This document shows, piece after piece, positions 1-10,377 of a DNA stretch of 64,000 bases. The notes below the pieces were generated by a model, which saw nothing but the letters and a program-made list of their open reading frames with translations, ran no database searches and had not been told where the DNA came from. Every line of letters starts with the position of its first letter. Within the stretch, counting starts at the first letter, position 1. The stretch lies in NCBI GenBank assembly GCA_910575625.1, contig CAJTFD010000007.1:62001-126000 (forward strand), in the 5' to 3' direction. A program made the translations under genes and the position numbers. This stretch comes from Clostridia bacterium. GTDB lineage: Bacteria > Bacillota > Clostridia > Lachnospirales > Lachnospiraceae.

Positions 1-690
1 TCGGCACTGCCTTTCCTGCGGTAACGGTCCGGTCTGGGGACCGCATGTGTCTAGAAATGGTAACAAAAGCCCCCGAGCTGCTGTTCCATCTCCCGGAAAA
101 TGGCCTCGATCTTAAAACGGCAGGTATATGCCTCTATGATATCCTCTGCAACCATGGACAGGGCGACGGCCCCATCCCCGAGCCAACCACTAATAACCTT
201 ATCCCCATCATGGATCTGGATGGACAACGGCAGGCAGAAGACATTGGAGGCATTCCCAATCAATATGCCAACAGCGCCCCAGAGGTGCCCATGGATAAAA
301 GAAGGCTTGGAGGCACTTTCTGACTCCTGTACCATCTTTTTGGTACAAGGCATATATCTCCTGTCAGAGGCCCGTTTTACCCCATCACTGACCAGGACGG
401 CCCGGCCAGCTATCCGTTTTAGGGGTGCACAGCCGGAGATGGTCCTGGCCCATACAGTAAAGATGTCCTCCCACTCCCAGGAGTCTGCACGTAAGAAATG
501 ATTCATGCTGTTGTAGAGTGCGGACTTGAGGGCAAGGCTGCGAATCACAGAAGTGATGCCGAGCATATCGGAACGGACCATAAAGCCGACTATGATAGTC
601 ACAAACCAGCCAAAAGAGACTTTCCTGGAAAAACAGGTACAGAAACATAAGAAGATATCTTCTATAAAACTTGAGCATAGGCACTTCCCA
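1..690 (-). pseudogene. DDE transposase, inactivated and cut by the window edge
   Basis: The minus strand encodes about 183 residues (602 down to 51) resembling the catalytic part of a DDE-type insertion-sequence transposase: a DGVK segment near residue 73, and an E-containing helix ending in GGFCYHF. A TAG stop at 53-51 falls just after CYHF. Translation continues in the same frame with PRPDRYRRKG, a typical downstream segment of such transposases, so the stop appears to be a nonsense mutation in place of a Trp codon. The N-terminal region upstream of 602 seems to continue in the same frame without a convincing start; 690 is an approximate limit. Family assignment is by general resemblance only, and terminal repeats were not identified. 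Confidence 0.65.
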
Positions 691-886
691 TCTGCCGGAG
701 TCTATGTTATCCTTATAGACGGGATAGCATTCCGGCGGTGTGTTGGTTTTGGATTTAACAACTTAACCATAACACACATCTGTCTGGGATGTTATCTTTT
801 TTGTTTCTTTATTGAGAAATTTTGACTGTCCAATCATATAGTCAACAGAATTTTTATCTATAAAAGTCATTCCATTCCTATACACT

Positions 887-2206
887 TTAAATCATAATCA
901 TACCCTCACGATCCTCAAACTGTTCCATTATTTCAGAAATTTTGAACGTAACATCTTTACTTATATCTGAAATCAGCTTACCACGCTCAATTGCTCTCGC
1001 AAATGCCACAAGTTCATAACGGATACCTTCTCCATCCAGTTGATAGAAATATCTTTTATTCTCTACTGGATTTTCATAACGAATTTCAAAATAATCTGTT
1101 TTCCACCATGGAGCTGGAACATAGATATATCCCTTTGAACCTGAGATAATAAGATCTCCTTCAGCTTTAAATCGATCTCCTATTTTTACGGAAGCAACTC
1201 CATGCTCATATGTAAAACTAATCTTTGTAAAAGCATCCTGATTTGCATTTCTAAAGCGAGCGGCAATCTGATTGTTTCTATAGTTAGTTCCCATTATCTG
1301 CAAAATTGGTAGCAAAGCTGTGGGGCCCCATTCGTGAATATTATTCCATTCACCATCTCCACCTTCCCTAATACTAGTACAAGTTGAATCAACAGATATT
1401 ACATCACCTATTTTCCCAGCTTTAATTAACAAAAGCAATCTTGTATAAGCTGTAGCATATGCGGTTTTTATAGCCTCCATCATTATCAATTTTTTCTCTT
1501 CCGATAATAGCAATATTTCTTCAAGCTGTACACGACTTAATGTTACTGGTGATTCACACAAAACATGTTTCCCTGCATATAAAGCTTGTTTAATATGCTG
1601 GTAGTGAAGATTGGGAAGGGATCGAATATACACAGCATCCACATTATCTAGTAATTCACTTAAGTCACTAGTAATAAGGTCAATGCCGTTTACGACTTGT
1701 GTATCCATCTTTTGTTTGTTATTAGTACATAAAGCCTCTATGTGAATTCCGTTTACCGCTTTAGCCTCATTCCATATTTTATTCAGAAATGCCGCTTCTC
1801 CAACAAGCCCTAATCGAAGAGAACGCTTCTTTTCCCTTATTCCAGAACTTGATATACCTTCTGTCCTAGGTAGATAGACAACTTTGCAATATTCATTCAG
1901 ATAATCAAAATACCCAACCCAGTCAGAACCAACGGTAAAGATATCGATATCATATTTTTTAATATCATCTATTTTCTGTCCTTCGTATTCTTCTATAATA
2001 ATTTCATCTGCTATGCCAGTTGCTCGTACAGCTTCAACTCTCTCCATTAGTGTCTGTTGAAGATTGATCTTACCACGCGTTTTATCATAATCATCGGACG
2101 TAACCCCAACAATTAAGTAATCTCCAAGCGCTTTTGCTCTTTCCAACAGTCTTGTATGTCCATAGTGAAGCAAGTCATATGAGCCATATGTTATAACTTT
2201 AACCAT
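887..2206 (-). CDS. Cytidylyltransferase / Gfo-Idh-MocA-like oxidoreductase fusion
   Basis: A two-domain protein of 439 aa. Residues 1-125 are a glycerol-3-phosphate cytidylyltransferase-like nucleotidyltransferase with the HxGH signature (YGSYDLLHYGH, 7-17) and a C-terminal GISSSGI loop (118-123). Residues 128-439 resemble Gfo/Idh/MocA oxidoreductases. The Rossmann start (LGLVG) lacks a full GxGxxG, and the usual EKP motif reads ESP (218-220), so the catalytic Lys of the family is missing. The second domain may therefore bind rather than reduce. It is the last gene of the envelope polysaccharide locus, 12 bp after an aminotransferase. A role in making a CDP-activated alcohol or amino-alcohol for glycan decoration is inferred from the domain and neighbours; the substrate is unknown. 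Confidence 0.8.
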   Translation of the reverse strand: MVKVITYGSYDLLHYGHTRLLERAKALGDYLIVGVTSDDYDKTRGKINLQQTLMERVEAVRATGIADEIIIEEYEGQKIDDIKKYDIDIFTVGSDWVGYFDYLNEYCKVVYLPRTEGISSSGIREKKRSLRLGLVGEAAFLNKIWNEAKAVNGIHIEALCTNNKQKMDTQVVNGIDLITSDLSELLDNVDAVYIRSLPNLHYQHIKQALYAGKHVLCESPVTLSRVQLEEILLLSEEKKLIMMEAIKTAYATAYTRLLLLIKAGKIGDVISVDSTCTSIREGGDGEWNNIHEWGPTALLPILQIMGTNYRNNQIAARFRNANQDAFTKISFTYEHGVASVKIGDRFKAEGDLIISGSKGYIYVPAPWWKTDYFEIRYENPVENKRYFYQLDGEGIRYELVAFARAIERGKLISDISKDVTFKISEIMEQFEDREGMIMI

Positions 2207-2218
2207 AACAAAAACTCC

Positions 2219-3292
2219 TTATATGAAACCCCACTCTAACATATCCTTTAATGCATCAACCAGTACTGTGTTATCATAATGGGTTAAATACCCTATATGC
2301 CCAACGCGAAAGACAGTATGTTTTAAACTTCCACCATTTGGACAAATCCAGATGCCATATTCGTCTTTCAAGGTTTCAAAAATATTATATGCATCCGCAT
2401 TTATTGGATGAACTGAAGTTACACCATTCGCAGGTGACTCAGATACAAATTCAAACGGTAGATTCTTAATCTTAAATCTAAAATCCTCTGCCTGAGCCGC
2501 TACACGGGCTATTTCAGCGTCTGCACCACCAACTGCTTCAATTTCTTTAAGCCTTATGTTTATCTGACGAAGAATTCCTACCGCAGGTGTAAATGGAGTT
2601 TGTCCTCGTTCCATGTTCTTAAGAACATCCATAAGGTTAAAATACATTGACCTTACTTTTCTACTAGTAACTCTTTCCACTGCACTTGGTGCGAGTATGA
2701 TGATCGAAACCCCCGGAGGGCAGGCAAGAGCCTTCTGAGAACCAGTAATCATGACATCAGCCCCACAATGAGCCATATCAAAAAAATCGGCTAAAAATGC
2801 AGAAACACAGTCGCAGACATAGAAGATGTTATTCTCCCGGCAAAACTCCCCTATCATCTCTGAATCATAGAGAACACCTGTGGATGTCTCATCAATGTTT
2901 ACCAGTAGGCCTGTAAATCCTTGTCTATTATACTCATAAAGCCGTTCCCTGGTCAGTTTTTGTCCTTGGTTAAGGTTGAGTACAGTATGTGATATTTCAT
3001 ATATCTCACAAAGTTCAACAAATCGATGGCCAAAACTACCGCCATCAATGACCAGAACTTTATCAGAGGCATCAAAGCAGTTCACCACAACAGCTTCCAT
3101 AGAACCCGTAGCTGAATTTGTCATAAATGCAACCTTCGAACCTTCAGGGGCTTTGGCAAACTTAAGCATTAGTTCTTCATTCTCGAACATCACCTCCGAA
3201 AATTCAGGGGTACGAAAATACGGAACTTGTTCACCGCCAATCGCCCTAACTTCATCACTGCACATCACTGGTCCGACTGTAAAATTCAACAT
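2219..3292 (-). CDS. Class V PLP aminotransferase (2-AEP/alanine-glyoxylate type)
   Basis: About 357 aa. The N-terminus NFTVGPV, the Asp in CDCVSAF (about 161, contacts the PLP ring nitrogen) and [11 protein letters not shown] with the Schiff-base Lys near 187 are characteristic of the fold-type I family that includes 2-aminoethylphosphonate and alanine-glyoxylate transaminases. An upstream in-frame ATG exists at 3322. I chose 3292 because GAGGAG lies about 9 nt before it and family members begin with this NFTVGP segment. It sits between wzx and the cytidylyltransferase fusion, so it probably makes the amino group of a polysaccharide substituent. No PEP mutase or phosphonopyruvate decarboxylase is visible, so phosphonate chemistry is not shown. 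Confidence 0.83.
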   Translation of the reverse strand: MLNFTVGPVMCSDEVRAIGGEQVPYFRTPEFSEVMFENEELMLKFAKAPEGSKVAFMTNSATGSMEAVVVNCFDASDKVLVIDGGSFGHRFVELCEIYEISHTVLNLNQGQKLTRERLYEYNRQGFTGLLVNIDETSTGVLYDSEMIGEFCRENNIFYVCDCVSAFLADFFDMAHCGADVMITGSQKALACPPGVSIIILAPSAVERVTSRKVRSMYFNLMDVLKNMERGQTPFTPAVGILRQINIRLKEIEAVGGADAEIARVAAQAEDFRFKIKNLPFEFVSESPANGVTSVHPINADAYNIFETLKDEYGIWICPNGGSLKHTVFRVGHIGYLTHYDNTVLVDALKDMLEWGFI

Positions 3293-3314
3293 AATTGAAA
3301 TCTCCTCATCATTA

Positions 3315-4856
3315 TTATCCATTTACCTCATGTAATTGGGCTAAAGTTTTTATTATCATGGATTTATAATATTGAAATTCCTTTGTCTTGCCAAAAACTA
3401 GACAAACAGAACAACAAACAAGAACGACACTAATAAAGCATCCTATAATGAACCCCCAATAGCCTTTTAATCGCACGCTTTCCACAATAACTCGACATAA
3501 TAAACATACAACTCCTGTAAAAACAGTATGCTTCCCAAGAGTTACAAAATAAATTGTAGGTCTCTTCTTAAAAGCGTATTTGTAAAGAATGTACGGTTCT
3601 ATCCATAAACTCGTTGATACTGTACTCACTATAGTGCCTATCAAAATACCAACCAATCCTATTTTTATCCCCAAAATAACGGAAACAAGTAGATTAATAA
3701 TAGCTTCAGCAATTGCTTTGTATCGGTCATACCAAAATAAGCCATATCCATCTCTAAATGTCCATGCAGTACGTCGAATATTATATAAATACAGGTTTGC
3801 TACAATACATACAAGTACATCATGATCCAGAACTCTTTGCACCCCAAACATTTGGGATATAAGTAATTCTATTGAGGAATAAAAAGCAGCGCATACAATA
3901 CATACAAACCAAAAATTCGCAAAAAATAGGTTTTTCAGCATATTTTCAGATTTTTCCTCGCCTTCTGTTGCACCTAGATTTCCTACACTTGCGGTTATTG
4001 CTGAAAAAAGCTGTGCTATTATTGTATTCAGTGCATTAGTAATCAATAAGTAATTGGAATATATTCCTACCACAGCAATACCAATTATTTTTGAAACTAG
4101 TATATTATCTGTTGAATTGACAACTTGACTCCCAACTTTATGGCAAAGTAGAGCTAGGGTATTTTTCTTTATCTCTCCTACATCATCTGTCCTTAAATCA
4201 GATACATTTTTTTCCTTAAGAAATGGATATAACTTATCAGCCCTAATTGAAATAATCACATTTTGTCCAAAAGTGCATAAAATCATTATCACTAGGTACA
4301 ATATAAAGCTTTTTGTTTTTAACAAAATAAGTATCTGACAAATATTCATCAAGCAATAAAACGCATAGTGATAAATATTCACAATATAGAATTTTTGATC
4401 CGAAATAATGAGCGCCCGTTTATATGAAAAAAAATATGACAATGCAGAATTCAGCACAAACAACATAAAAATCAGATATAGTTGATTCACCGACTGCACG
4501 TCAGAAGCCTTTAAAAAAAATCTTAAAAAAGGCAATAGAACAATCCCTATTACTATTATTACAACACCTATAATACAATAAACAGTCCTATATAACTTCA
4601 TGATGGATTTCAGTTTTTCAACATTATTTTCATCCAAAGGCTTATACAACTTATAATTAATAGATTCTCCAACACCTAGTTCGGCAAGGGAAAGCAAGCC
4701 AACAATACTTGTACACAACGCATTGATACCAACATAGGCATCACCAAGTTGTTTTAGAAAAATCATTCTAGTTACAAAACCGAAAATTATTGCTATGGTT
4801 TGTCCTATGAACGCTGAAGTAATGTTAATGATAGATTTCTTTGTCCTTCCTTGCAT
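3315..4856 (-). CDS. Wzx-type polysaccharide flippase / lipid-linked oligosaccharide translocase
   Basis: 513 aa with about 12-14 hydrophobic segments throughout and an N-terminal pattern ([23 protein letters not shown]) typical of the MATE/MOP superfamily oligosaccharide exporters. It should flip the undecaprenyl-linked repeat unit across the membrane. It lies 13 bp after the Wzy-like gene, the standard pairing for Wzx/Wzy assembly. This region is clearly AT-richer than the acs and housekeeping parts of the window, as is common for horizontally exchanged glycan genes. Substrate cannot be deduced. Confidence 0.85.
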   Translation of the reverse strand: MQGRTKKSIINITSAFIGQTIAIIFGFVTRMIFLKQLGDAYVGINALCTSIVGLLSLAELGVGESINYKLYKPLDENNVEKLKSIMKLYRTVYCIIGVVIIVIGIVLLPFLRFFLKASDVQSVNQLYLIFMLFVLNSALSYFFSYKRALIISDQKFYIVNIYHYAFYCLMNICQILILLKTKSFILYLVIMILCTFGQNVIISIRADKLYPFLKEKNVSDLRTDDVGEIKKNTLALLCHKVGSQVVNSTDNILVSKIIGIAVVGIYSNYLLITNALNTIIAQLFSAITASVGNLGATEGEEKSENMLKNLFFANFWFVCIVCAAFYSSIELLISQMFGVQRVLDHDVLVCIVANLYLYNIRRTAWTFRDGYGLFWYDRYKAIAEAIINLLVSVILGIKIGLVGILIGTIVSTVSTSLWIEPYILYKYAFKKRPTIYFVTLGKHTVFTGVVCLLCRVIVESVRLKGYWGFIIGCFISVVLVCCSVCLVFGKTKEFQYYKSMIIKTLAQLHEVNG

Positions 4857-4869
4857 CCTTTAACCTTCC

Positions 4870-6069
4870 TTATTGAAATATTCTATTGAAATCAACATCA
4901 TAGATAGGTCTATCACCACTAAAAATAGTGTTATAGGAATAATACTCGTTCTCACCAATAAAAATGCCGGAGAATATTAGGTATACAAACATTAGCACAT
5001 ATAATCCTCGTTTCACTTTTCTACGTCTATTCAGATCAAATGTCTGTAGCATCGCCGGAAGTATCAGAATAATAAATTGATAAAAGTATAATGCAATCCT
5101 CTGGACAACCCATATTCTAGTCGAAGCTAAATTGATACATAACCCAATAATAAGAAACGATATTTCCAGATACCTTGTTTCACTCAAAGCTTTTATTTGC
5201 ATACGATTCCTAATTAAAATAAAAAGGAGATATGCATACATTATACTTGTCCCAATGACCCCCAAGACTAACCGTATCTGACTGTTTCTCCTCCAATTAA
5301 CATATTTTTCATAGCCAGATGCTGAAGGTACAAACCTAATAATAAGTTCTATTATCTGAGGTAAAAAGAGGGCGAAAAGAGCCCCTAACGTAAGAGAAAT
5401 AAAAAACAGTTTTCTACTAGGACAAATTTTTATTACAGTAACAACACCAATAATTACCAAAGCAAAGATTGCAGTATAGTGAAAAATTATTGCTAGGATT
5501 GCAAATATTGCACATCTGATAAAACTCTTCTGTCTCAACATGTTGTAGAAACACATAACAAACATCATGGCTATGCATTGCTTAAGAAGGTTCAACGAAT
5601 TTGCAAAAAAACCAAGAAAAAGATAACATGTAAATGCTGCCGAACGATCTTCCACTTCATCCTTCATAAGGTGAAAAAGGAAGCCATAAAGAACTACTGC
5701 AATCACAGCAAATATTGCATATTCGTTATCAGTAAATTGCTTAATAATATATGATAAGAGGTAGTATCCGCTTTGTGCCACTATCTTGTCTTTGGTTATT
5801 GCAATATCACGTTGAACACTATTGAAAATCACATAGTAATTATAATAATCCGAACCTACATTAAGCCTAATAGAAGCTAAGAAGGTCATTATAAAGAATA
5901 GGACAAAGTCAGCTAACGTAAACAATTCCTTTTTATGTTTACCATAAACAATATAGGCTCTTTTTTCTTTTCTACATAATACTGAATATAAAGACGCAAG
6001 AAACGCGCAAAATAAAGCGAATCCAATCCCCCAAACTAATTTTCGTACATATTTATTTGATATTAACAT
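4870..6069 (-). CDS. EpsG/Wzy-like polysaccharide polymerase
   Basis: A polytopic membrane protein of about 399 aa. After two N-terminal helices comes the R-x-N-V-G-x-D-Y-x-x-Y motif (about residues 67-77) typical of the EpsG family, followed by roughly ten further hydrophobic segments. The role is polymerisation of flipped repeat units on the outer membrane face. Two ATGs compete. The one at 6087 lies within the purine stretch that acts as ribosome site, while 6069 has GAGAGGAG about 7 nt upstream, so 6069 is chosen. It overlaps the end of the preceding glycosyltransferase by 17 bp, which indicates translational coupling. Confidence 0.8.
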   Translation of the reverse strand: MLISNKYVRKLVWGIGFALFCAFLASLYSVLCRKEKRAYIVYGKHKKELFTLADFVLFFIMTFLASIRLNVGSDYYNYYVIFNSVQRDIAITKDKIVAQSGYYLLSYIIKQFTDNEYAIFAVIAVVLYGFLFHLMKDEVEDRSAAFTCYLFLGFFANSLNLLKQCIAMMFVMCFYNMLRQKSFIRCAIFAILAIIFHYTAIFALVIIGVVTVIKICPSRKLFFISLTLGALFALFLPQIIELIIRFVPSASGYEKYVNWRRNSQIRLVLGVIGTSIMYAYLLFILIRNRMQIKALSETRYLEISFLIIGLCINLASTRIWVVQRIALYFYQFIILILPAMLQTFDLNRRRKVKRGLYVLMFVYLIFSGIFIGENEYYSYNTIFSGDRPIYDVDFNRIFQ

Positions 6070-7234
6070 CAAAGGACTCCTCTCCATATATATCTATCAT
6101 CTTCTGATAGCAAAAATGTACATCAAAACCAGCGTCATAAACCTTTGTATTTTCAGAAATCCTATTGTGTCCTATTTCTTTCTTGCAAATCTCTTCTGCC
6201 CACTTTATTGCAGCGTTATCTCCCGTAATAGGAATGTATTCAGCACTACCAGATACATTTGCTTCCTTAGTTATCGTTTCAGATAATAAGGTCTTTACTC
6301 CTGATGCCTGAGCCTCTACTGAAGCAATTGGAAGTCCTTCATATAAGGATGGCAGAATAAAGATATCAATTGCTGACAAAAAAGCATCCATATCTTTTCT
6401 TTCTCCCAGAAATATCACATTTTCTTGTAATTTCCTTTCTTTTACTAATCTCTTTATCGCCTCTTTCATCTGTCCTTCTCCAACCAGAAGTAACTGTGCC
6501 GTAGGATTCCTTTCCACCACCTCCTCCATTATTGTTATCATAAATTGATGGTTTTTTTGACATTGAAATCTGCCAATATTTCCAATTACCAGTTCATCGT
6601 TCAGATTAAGTGATCTTCTAAAATACAATCTCTTTTCATTGCTAAACAAAAACTTTTTTGTATCAATGCCATTGGGTATTATGATTATTTTTCCATCTTC
6701 AACCATTTTTTTTGGGAACATCCACAAAGCAGCTCCTGTTGAACACGCTAAGAAAGAATCCCCGTTTTTTATAAGCAACTTCTTGAAAATATCCTTTAAG
6801 CTTTCTTTTATTCCTGTTTGATTTGGACGAAAATTATGTGAATGCAAAAGAACTCTATTTACATTCTCAAGTTTTGCAGCTTTTGAGGCAATAAATTGTA
6901 ACGACAAGGTTCCACTATTTACATGAACTATATCCGGTCTTTTATTTCTAAAATACTTTCGCAATTCATAAAAGATACGAATCTTTTTTCTATAATCATT
7001 AGCTAAAATTGGTATTTCTTCGACATGTCCATGATTAGCAATAATATCATCACGAAACATATCATAAGTTGAACGACCACATGTCAGGAATGTTACGTCA
7101 TATTTCTCTTTATCCAAGCAATAGAAAGCATTAAGGAGAAAAGATTCTATTCCCCCATACATACCATTGCAAAAGTTTAGAAGAATAATTGATTTCATAA
7201 TTAGTCTCAAATGACTCTTACTATATAGAGCCAT
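6053..7234 (-). CDS. GT4-family (GT-B) glycosyltransferase
   Basis: 393 aa. The N-terminal acceptor domain carries the glycine-containing loop NGMYGGIESF, and the C-terminal nucleotide-sugar domain has NIGRFQCQKNH, LLLVGEG and the E-x7-E signature in PSLYEGLPIASVEAQ. It should add one sugar to the lipid-linked repeat unit at the cytoplasmic face. The ATG at 7234 is preceded by AGGAGG only 4 nt away. An internal ATG at 7198 starts at the conserved KSIILLNF strand but has no good ribosome site, so the true start is one of these. It is the first gene downstream of the IS1380 remnant. Confidence 0.88.
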   Translation of the reverse strand: MALYSKSHLRLIMKSIILLNFCNGMYGGIESFLLNAFYCLDKEKYDVTFLTCGRSTYDMFRDDIIANHGHVEEIPILANDYRKKIRIFYELRKYFRNKRPDIVHVNSGTLSLQFIASKAAKLENVNRVLLHSHNFRPNQTGIKESLKDIFKKLLIKNGDSFLACSTGAALWMFPKKMVEDGKIIIIPNGIDTKKFLFSNEKRLYFRRSLNLNDELVIGNIGRFQCQKNHQFMITIMEEVVERNPTAQLLLVGEGQMKEAIKRLVKERKLQENVIFLGERKDMDAFLSAIDIFILPSLYEGLPIASVEAQASGVKTLLSETITKEANVSGSAEYIPITGDNAAIKWAEEICKKEIGHNRISENTKVYDAGFDVHFCYQKMIDIYGEESFDVNIK

Positions 7235-7417
7235 TAATCCTCCTATTACTATATCCTAAATCCGCGAATCTCGTTACAAATTGTTTCCCGAACATTGCAT
7301 ATTTTTGGTGTTTGTTTTTACAGTTTAAAATTGTACACCCAACGGGTAAACAATGATGCAGTATCTTGAGGAACATGCTATACTGGGATTAATGAAATAA
7401 TAATCCTCGGGGGCATC

Positions 7418-8778
7418 ATGAGAAAAAATATCACAGTTGAGTTTACAAATGAGCACATCATTCCAAGCGGCGAGCTTGCTGTTGTGGGCGCAATCCTTGG
7501 CAAGAGCGATTTCGTTAAAAACTGCAGCAACATGAAGGTTGACTGCAACCATCCCCAGCATCAGATAAAGAACGGTGATGTTATGCTCACCTATATCGGC
7601 ATGCAATGTATGGGCAAGCCCTCTTTTGATGCCGTGCATGAAATGGATGATGACCCGGATTTTTATAAGGCGGCACTTGGCATCTGCTACGCTATCCCCT
7701 CCGCGGAAACCCTGCGCCAGCGCTTCGACCTGATCGGCAGTTCTATACGCAGGCAGATCCTGGACGAAAACATTAAGATGCTAAAATCCAACGGTGTTGT
7801 CCCGTCAAAGCTGCCCTGCGGATATGTCCCTGTAGACATGGACGTCTCACCTTTCGACAATCCGAAGACCTGCAAGGAGGGCGTGTCCCGGACCTACAAA
7901 GGCTGCGACGGTTATGCGCCCATGTTTTCCTATATAGGCAGCGAAAGATACCTTGCCAACCTGGAACTGCGCGAAAGGAAACAGCACTGCCAGAAGGGCA
8001 CGCCCCGGTCCCTGGATGAGACCATCAACCTCTGCCGCCGGCTGACGGATGAACCCTTGCTCTTCAGGCTTGATTCCGGAAATGATCCCGCCGATAACAT
8101 CGGCATCCTCATAGAGTATGGATGCTATTTCATCATTAAGCGCAACCTCCGTAAGGAAAACAAAGAGGACTGGCTCAGGATGGCAAAAGACAATCCCCTT
8201 GACATCACCACCCCAGAGACGGCAAGGATTTCTATATCGGAAGCAGCTGGAAGGAGGTCACATATCAGGCGCAGGATGGAACCACGAAACATGCCACGGT
8301 CCGGATGGGCTATGAAATCATTGAACGCACCATTGACAAAAGAGGGCAGCTTCTCCTTCTTCCGTACATTGAGGCCAATGTATGGTGAACCATACGGATT
8401 TCACCGACCGGGAAGTCATCAGGCATTACCATGCCCACGGAGAGAGCGGGCAGTTCCACAGCGGACTGAAGACGGACATGGATCTTGAGCGGCTCCCGTC
8501 CGGCAAGTTTGAGACCAATGAACTGGTGCTGGAACTTGCCATACTGTCCTACAATATACTGCACATGATAGGACAGGAATCGCTTGGGAAAAGGAACCCA
8601 CGTATGAAGCGGGCAGTGAAACGCCGCAGGCACAGAACGGTCATCAATAACCTAATCAATATGACATTGTCATGTGACGGAACATGCCCGGAAACTGATC
8701 ATAGGCTTAGGGAAAAGCAATGTCTGGCGCAATGTCTTCCAGCATGTGTATTATGCCTTTGGATATTTTGCCCTCTGA
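7418..8778 (+). pseudogene. IS1380-family transposase, three frameshifts
   Basis: The first frame (7418 to about 8215) gives an IS1380-type N-terminal and catalytic region. Homologous reading then continues in a second frame (about 8218 DGKDFYIGSSWKEV to a TGA near 8382), a third (from about 8382, TDFTDREVIRHYHAHGESGQFHSGLK in sense), and a fourth from about 8671 (HVTEHARKLIIGLGKSNVW) ending with TGA at 8776-8778. Every segment keeps family-like sequence, so this is one coding sequence broken by three indels, not separate genes. It lies opposite to the polysaccharide genes and separates licD from the glycosyltransferase. Terminal inverted repeats could not be located by eye. Confidence 0.88.
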
Positions 8779-8935
8779 CCTGGATGACAACAGAATATCT
8801 GTCACTCGCGTCCTTGTAGGAACAGGGCCTGTGAATTGATGCCATTTTTATAGAACAAAAGGTATTACTACACAAAAATAAGATATATCGCCTATGCTTT
8901 TTCCAGGTAATTTTATTCAATTTTTTATACAGCAT

Positions 8936-9796
8936 CTAACGTTGTGGATAACTTTTGTTCTTTTTGTAATATTTTCCTTCAAACTCTGTATACGGGGTAT
9001 TGCAACTCATATATAGGACATGATGCCTCGAAACTCGTTTTTCTTCCGGCGGGAATTCCATATAGCTTCTTCCATACGTCAGTTCACAAATTGCTTCGGG
9101 ATTTGAGGGACATGGAGCCATATAATCTTCAAACTGAAGTCGTTTGGGTTCAGCAAAGTATTCGATTGGAAACTTAAAGCAGGAAAACGGAGTAATATCA
9201 TCTCCAAAAAAAGAAGCATAGTATTTTTTCCCTCCGTTGTTTTTCAAATCATTTTCAATTTTTCGTATCTTTCTCTCTGCTTTTTCACCTTTATAAAAAA
9301 ATAAAAGAATCTTTGACCCGATACGACCCAACGCTCCATGATTGACCGGTGCTTTCTTTAAATAAAGAAATCTTAGTATAAATGAATCAATAATTAGCTT
9401 GTGAGCATGAAAAAAATTATCAGGGTATGGATATAAAACATATAAATCTATAAACATACCATGATTAATATCGTCACAGTCTTTTCCATCAGAAAAATAG
9501 GCAGTTGAAGAATCTCTAAGAGAGTATTTCATATTCTGGTATTGTGGATCAGTTTCTCTACACTGAATAAAATACTGCTCACTAAAAAGATGCCTGTTTT
9601 GCATAAGCTTGCACATCTCACTAATCGGTAAAAAGACATCAATGTCATCATCCCATGGGATATACCCATGATGTCGTACCGCTCCCAAGCAGGTTCCATA
9701 TGCAAGGTAGTAATTTATTCCGGCAAGATTACAAACGCGATCAAGCTCATGCAGGAGTTCCAGTTGTTTAGTTTTAAATTCTTCTAAACTCGTCAT
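8936..9796 (-). CDS. licD: LicD-family phosphotransferase
   Basis: 286 aa. The N-terminal half carries LicD hallmarks: YYLAYGTCLGAVRHHGYIPWDDDIDV, with the GxxLGaxRh segment and the DDDID metal-binding aspartates at about residues 28-53. The family transfers phosphocholine or similar nucleotide-activated phospho-alcohols onto surface glycans or teichoic acids. Together with the CDP-alcohol-type cytidylyltransferase at 0.9-2.2 kb it suggests phospho-alcohol decoration of this polysaccharide. A protein with choline-binding-type repeats occurs at 32.1 kb. Donor identity is inferred, not shown. Confidence 0.9.
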   Translation of the reverse strand: MTSLEEFKTKQLELLHELDRVCNLAGINYYLAYGTCLGAVRHHGYIPWDDDIDVFLPISEMCKLMQNRHLFSEQYFIQCRETDPQYQNMKYSLRDSSTAYFSDGKDCDDINHGMFIDLYVLYPYPDNFFHAHKLIIDSFILRFLYLKKAPVNHGALGRIGSKILLFFYKGEKAERKIRKIENDLKNNGGKKYYASFFGDDITPFSCFKFPIEYFAEPKRLQFEDYMAPCPSNPEAICELTYGRSYMEFPPEEKRVSRHHVLYMSCNTPYTEFEGKYYKKNKSYPQR

Positions 9797-9831
9797 TTGT
9801 TTTACCTCAGTTCTTCACAATTCATAATAAA

Positions 9832-10377
9832 TCAAAGGCTATAATACGGAAAATTCCTCTTCATAATCCTTAGAAATTTTTTCTCACTCACAATTTCAAA
9901 GCCTGTTTTTTGATACGCCTTAATAGCACTATGATTATCTATACTCACAGCTAAATAGGCTTCCTTAATATTTAATTTTCTTAATTTTACACCTAACATT
10001 TGTATCATTATTCCGGCGTACCCTTTTCCTCGAAAAAACTCCTTAATCATTACATTATATATGAAAGCCTCAGCATCTCTAATCTTATACTCAAGTTCAT
10101 TTCCACCCCTATACATAACACAAATGGTTCCAATAGTATTTTGTGCACTATTATCTTTTAAAATAAAAGTATCACACTTTCTTATATTTGTATCTAATAT
10201 TTTTACCTGTAGATTTATTGAATATGTTCCATCAATTAATTCAGAATATTCAGAAACTTTTTTCAAAATCAAATCTGATTCTATTTCTTTCTCTATAAAT
10301 CCATTAAATCTAATCTTCATAATATAGTGATGTCGAAAAGAAATAATCCCACGTAATATTTGTCTAATAGGCCTCAT
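9832..10377 (-). CDS. GNAT-family N-acetyltransferase
   Basis: 181 aa. The acetyl-CoA binding motif A is visible as FFRGKGYAGIMIQ (about 114-126), followed by the AVSIDNHSAIKAYQKTGFEIV motif B region. The start codon overlaps the stop of the upstream ATP-grasp-HAD gene in an ATGA, showing translational coupling. A second ATG about 19 codons in (MKIRFNG) is a possible alternative. It may acetylate an amino sugar made by the dehydratase/aminotransferase pair, which would fit because the hexapeptide acetyltransferase in this locus is broken; the substrate is not known. Confidence 0.82.
   Translation of the reverse strand: MRPIRQILRGIISFRHHYIMKIRFNGFIEKEIESDLILKKVSEYSELIDGTYSINLQVKILDTNIRKCDTFILKDNSAQNTIGTICVMYRGGNELEYKIRDAEAFIYNVMIKEFFRGKGYAGIMIQMLGVKLRKLNIKEAYLAVSIDNHSAIKAYQKTGFEIVSEKKFLRIMKRNFPYYSL

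Noticed and set aside
7235..7417. Promoter for the glycosyltransferase-wzy-wzx genes
   Set aside because: TATAGT occurs near 7245 but no -35 element sits at a usable distance, so none is reported.
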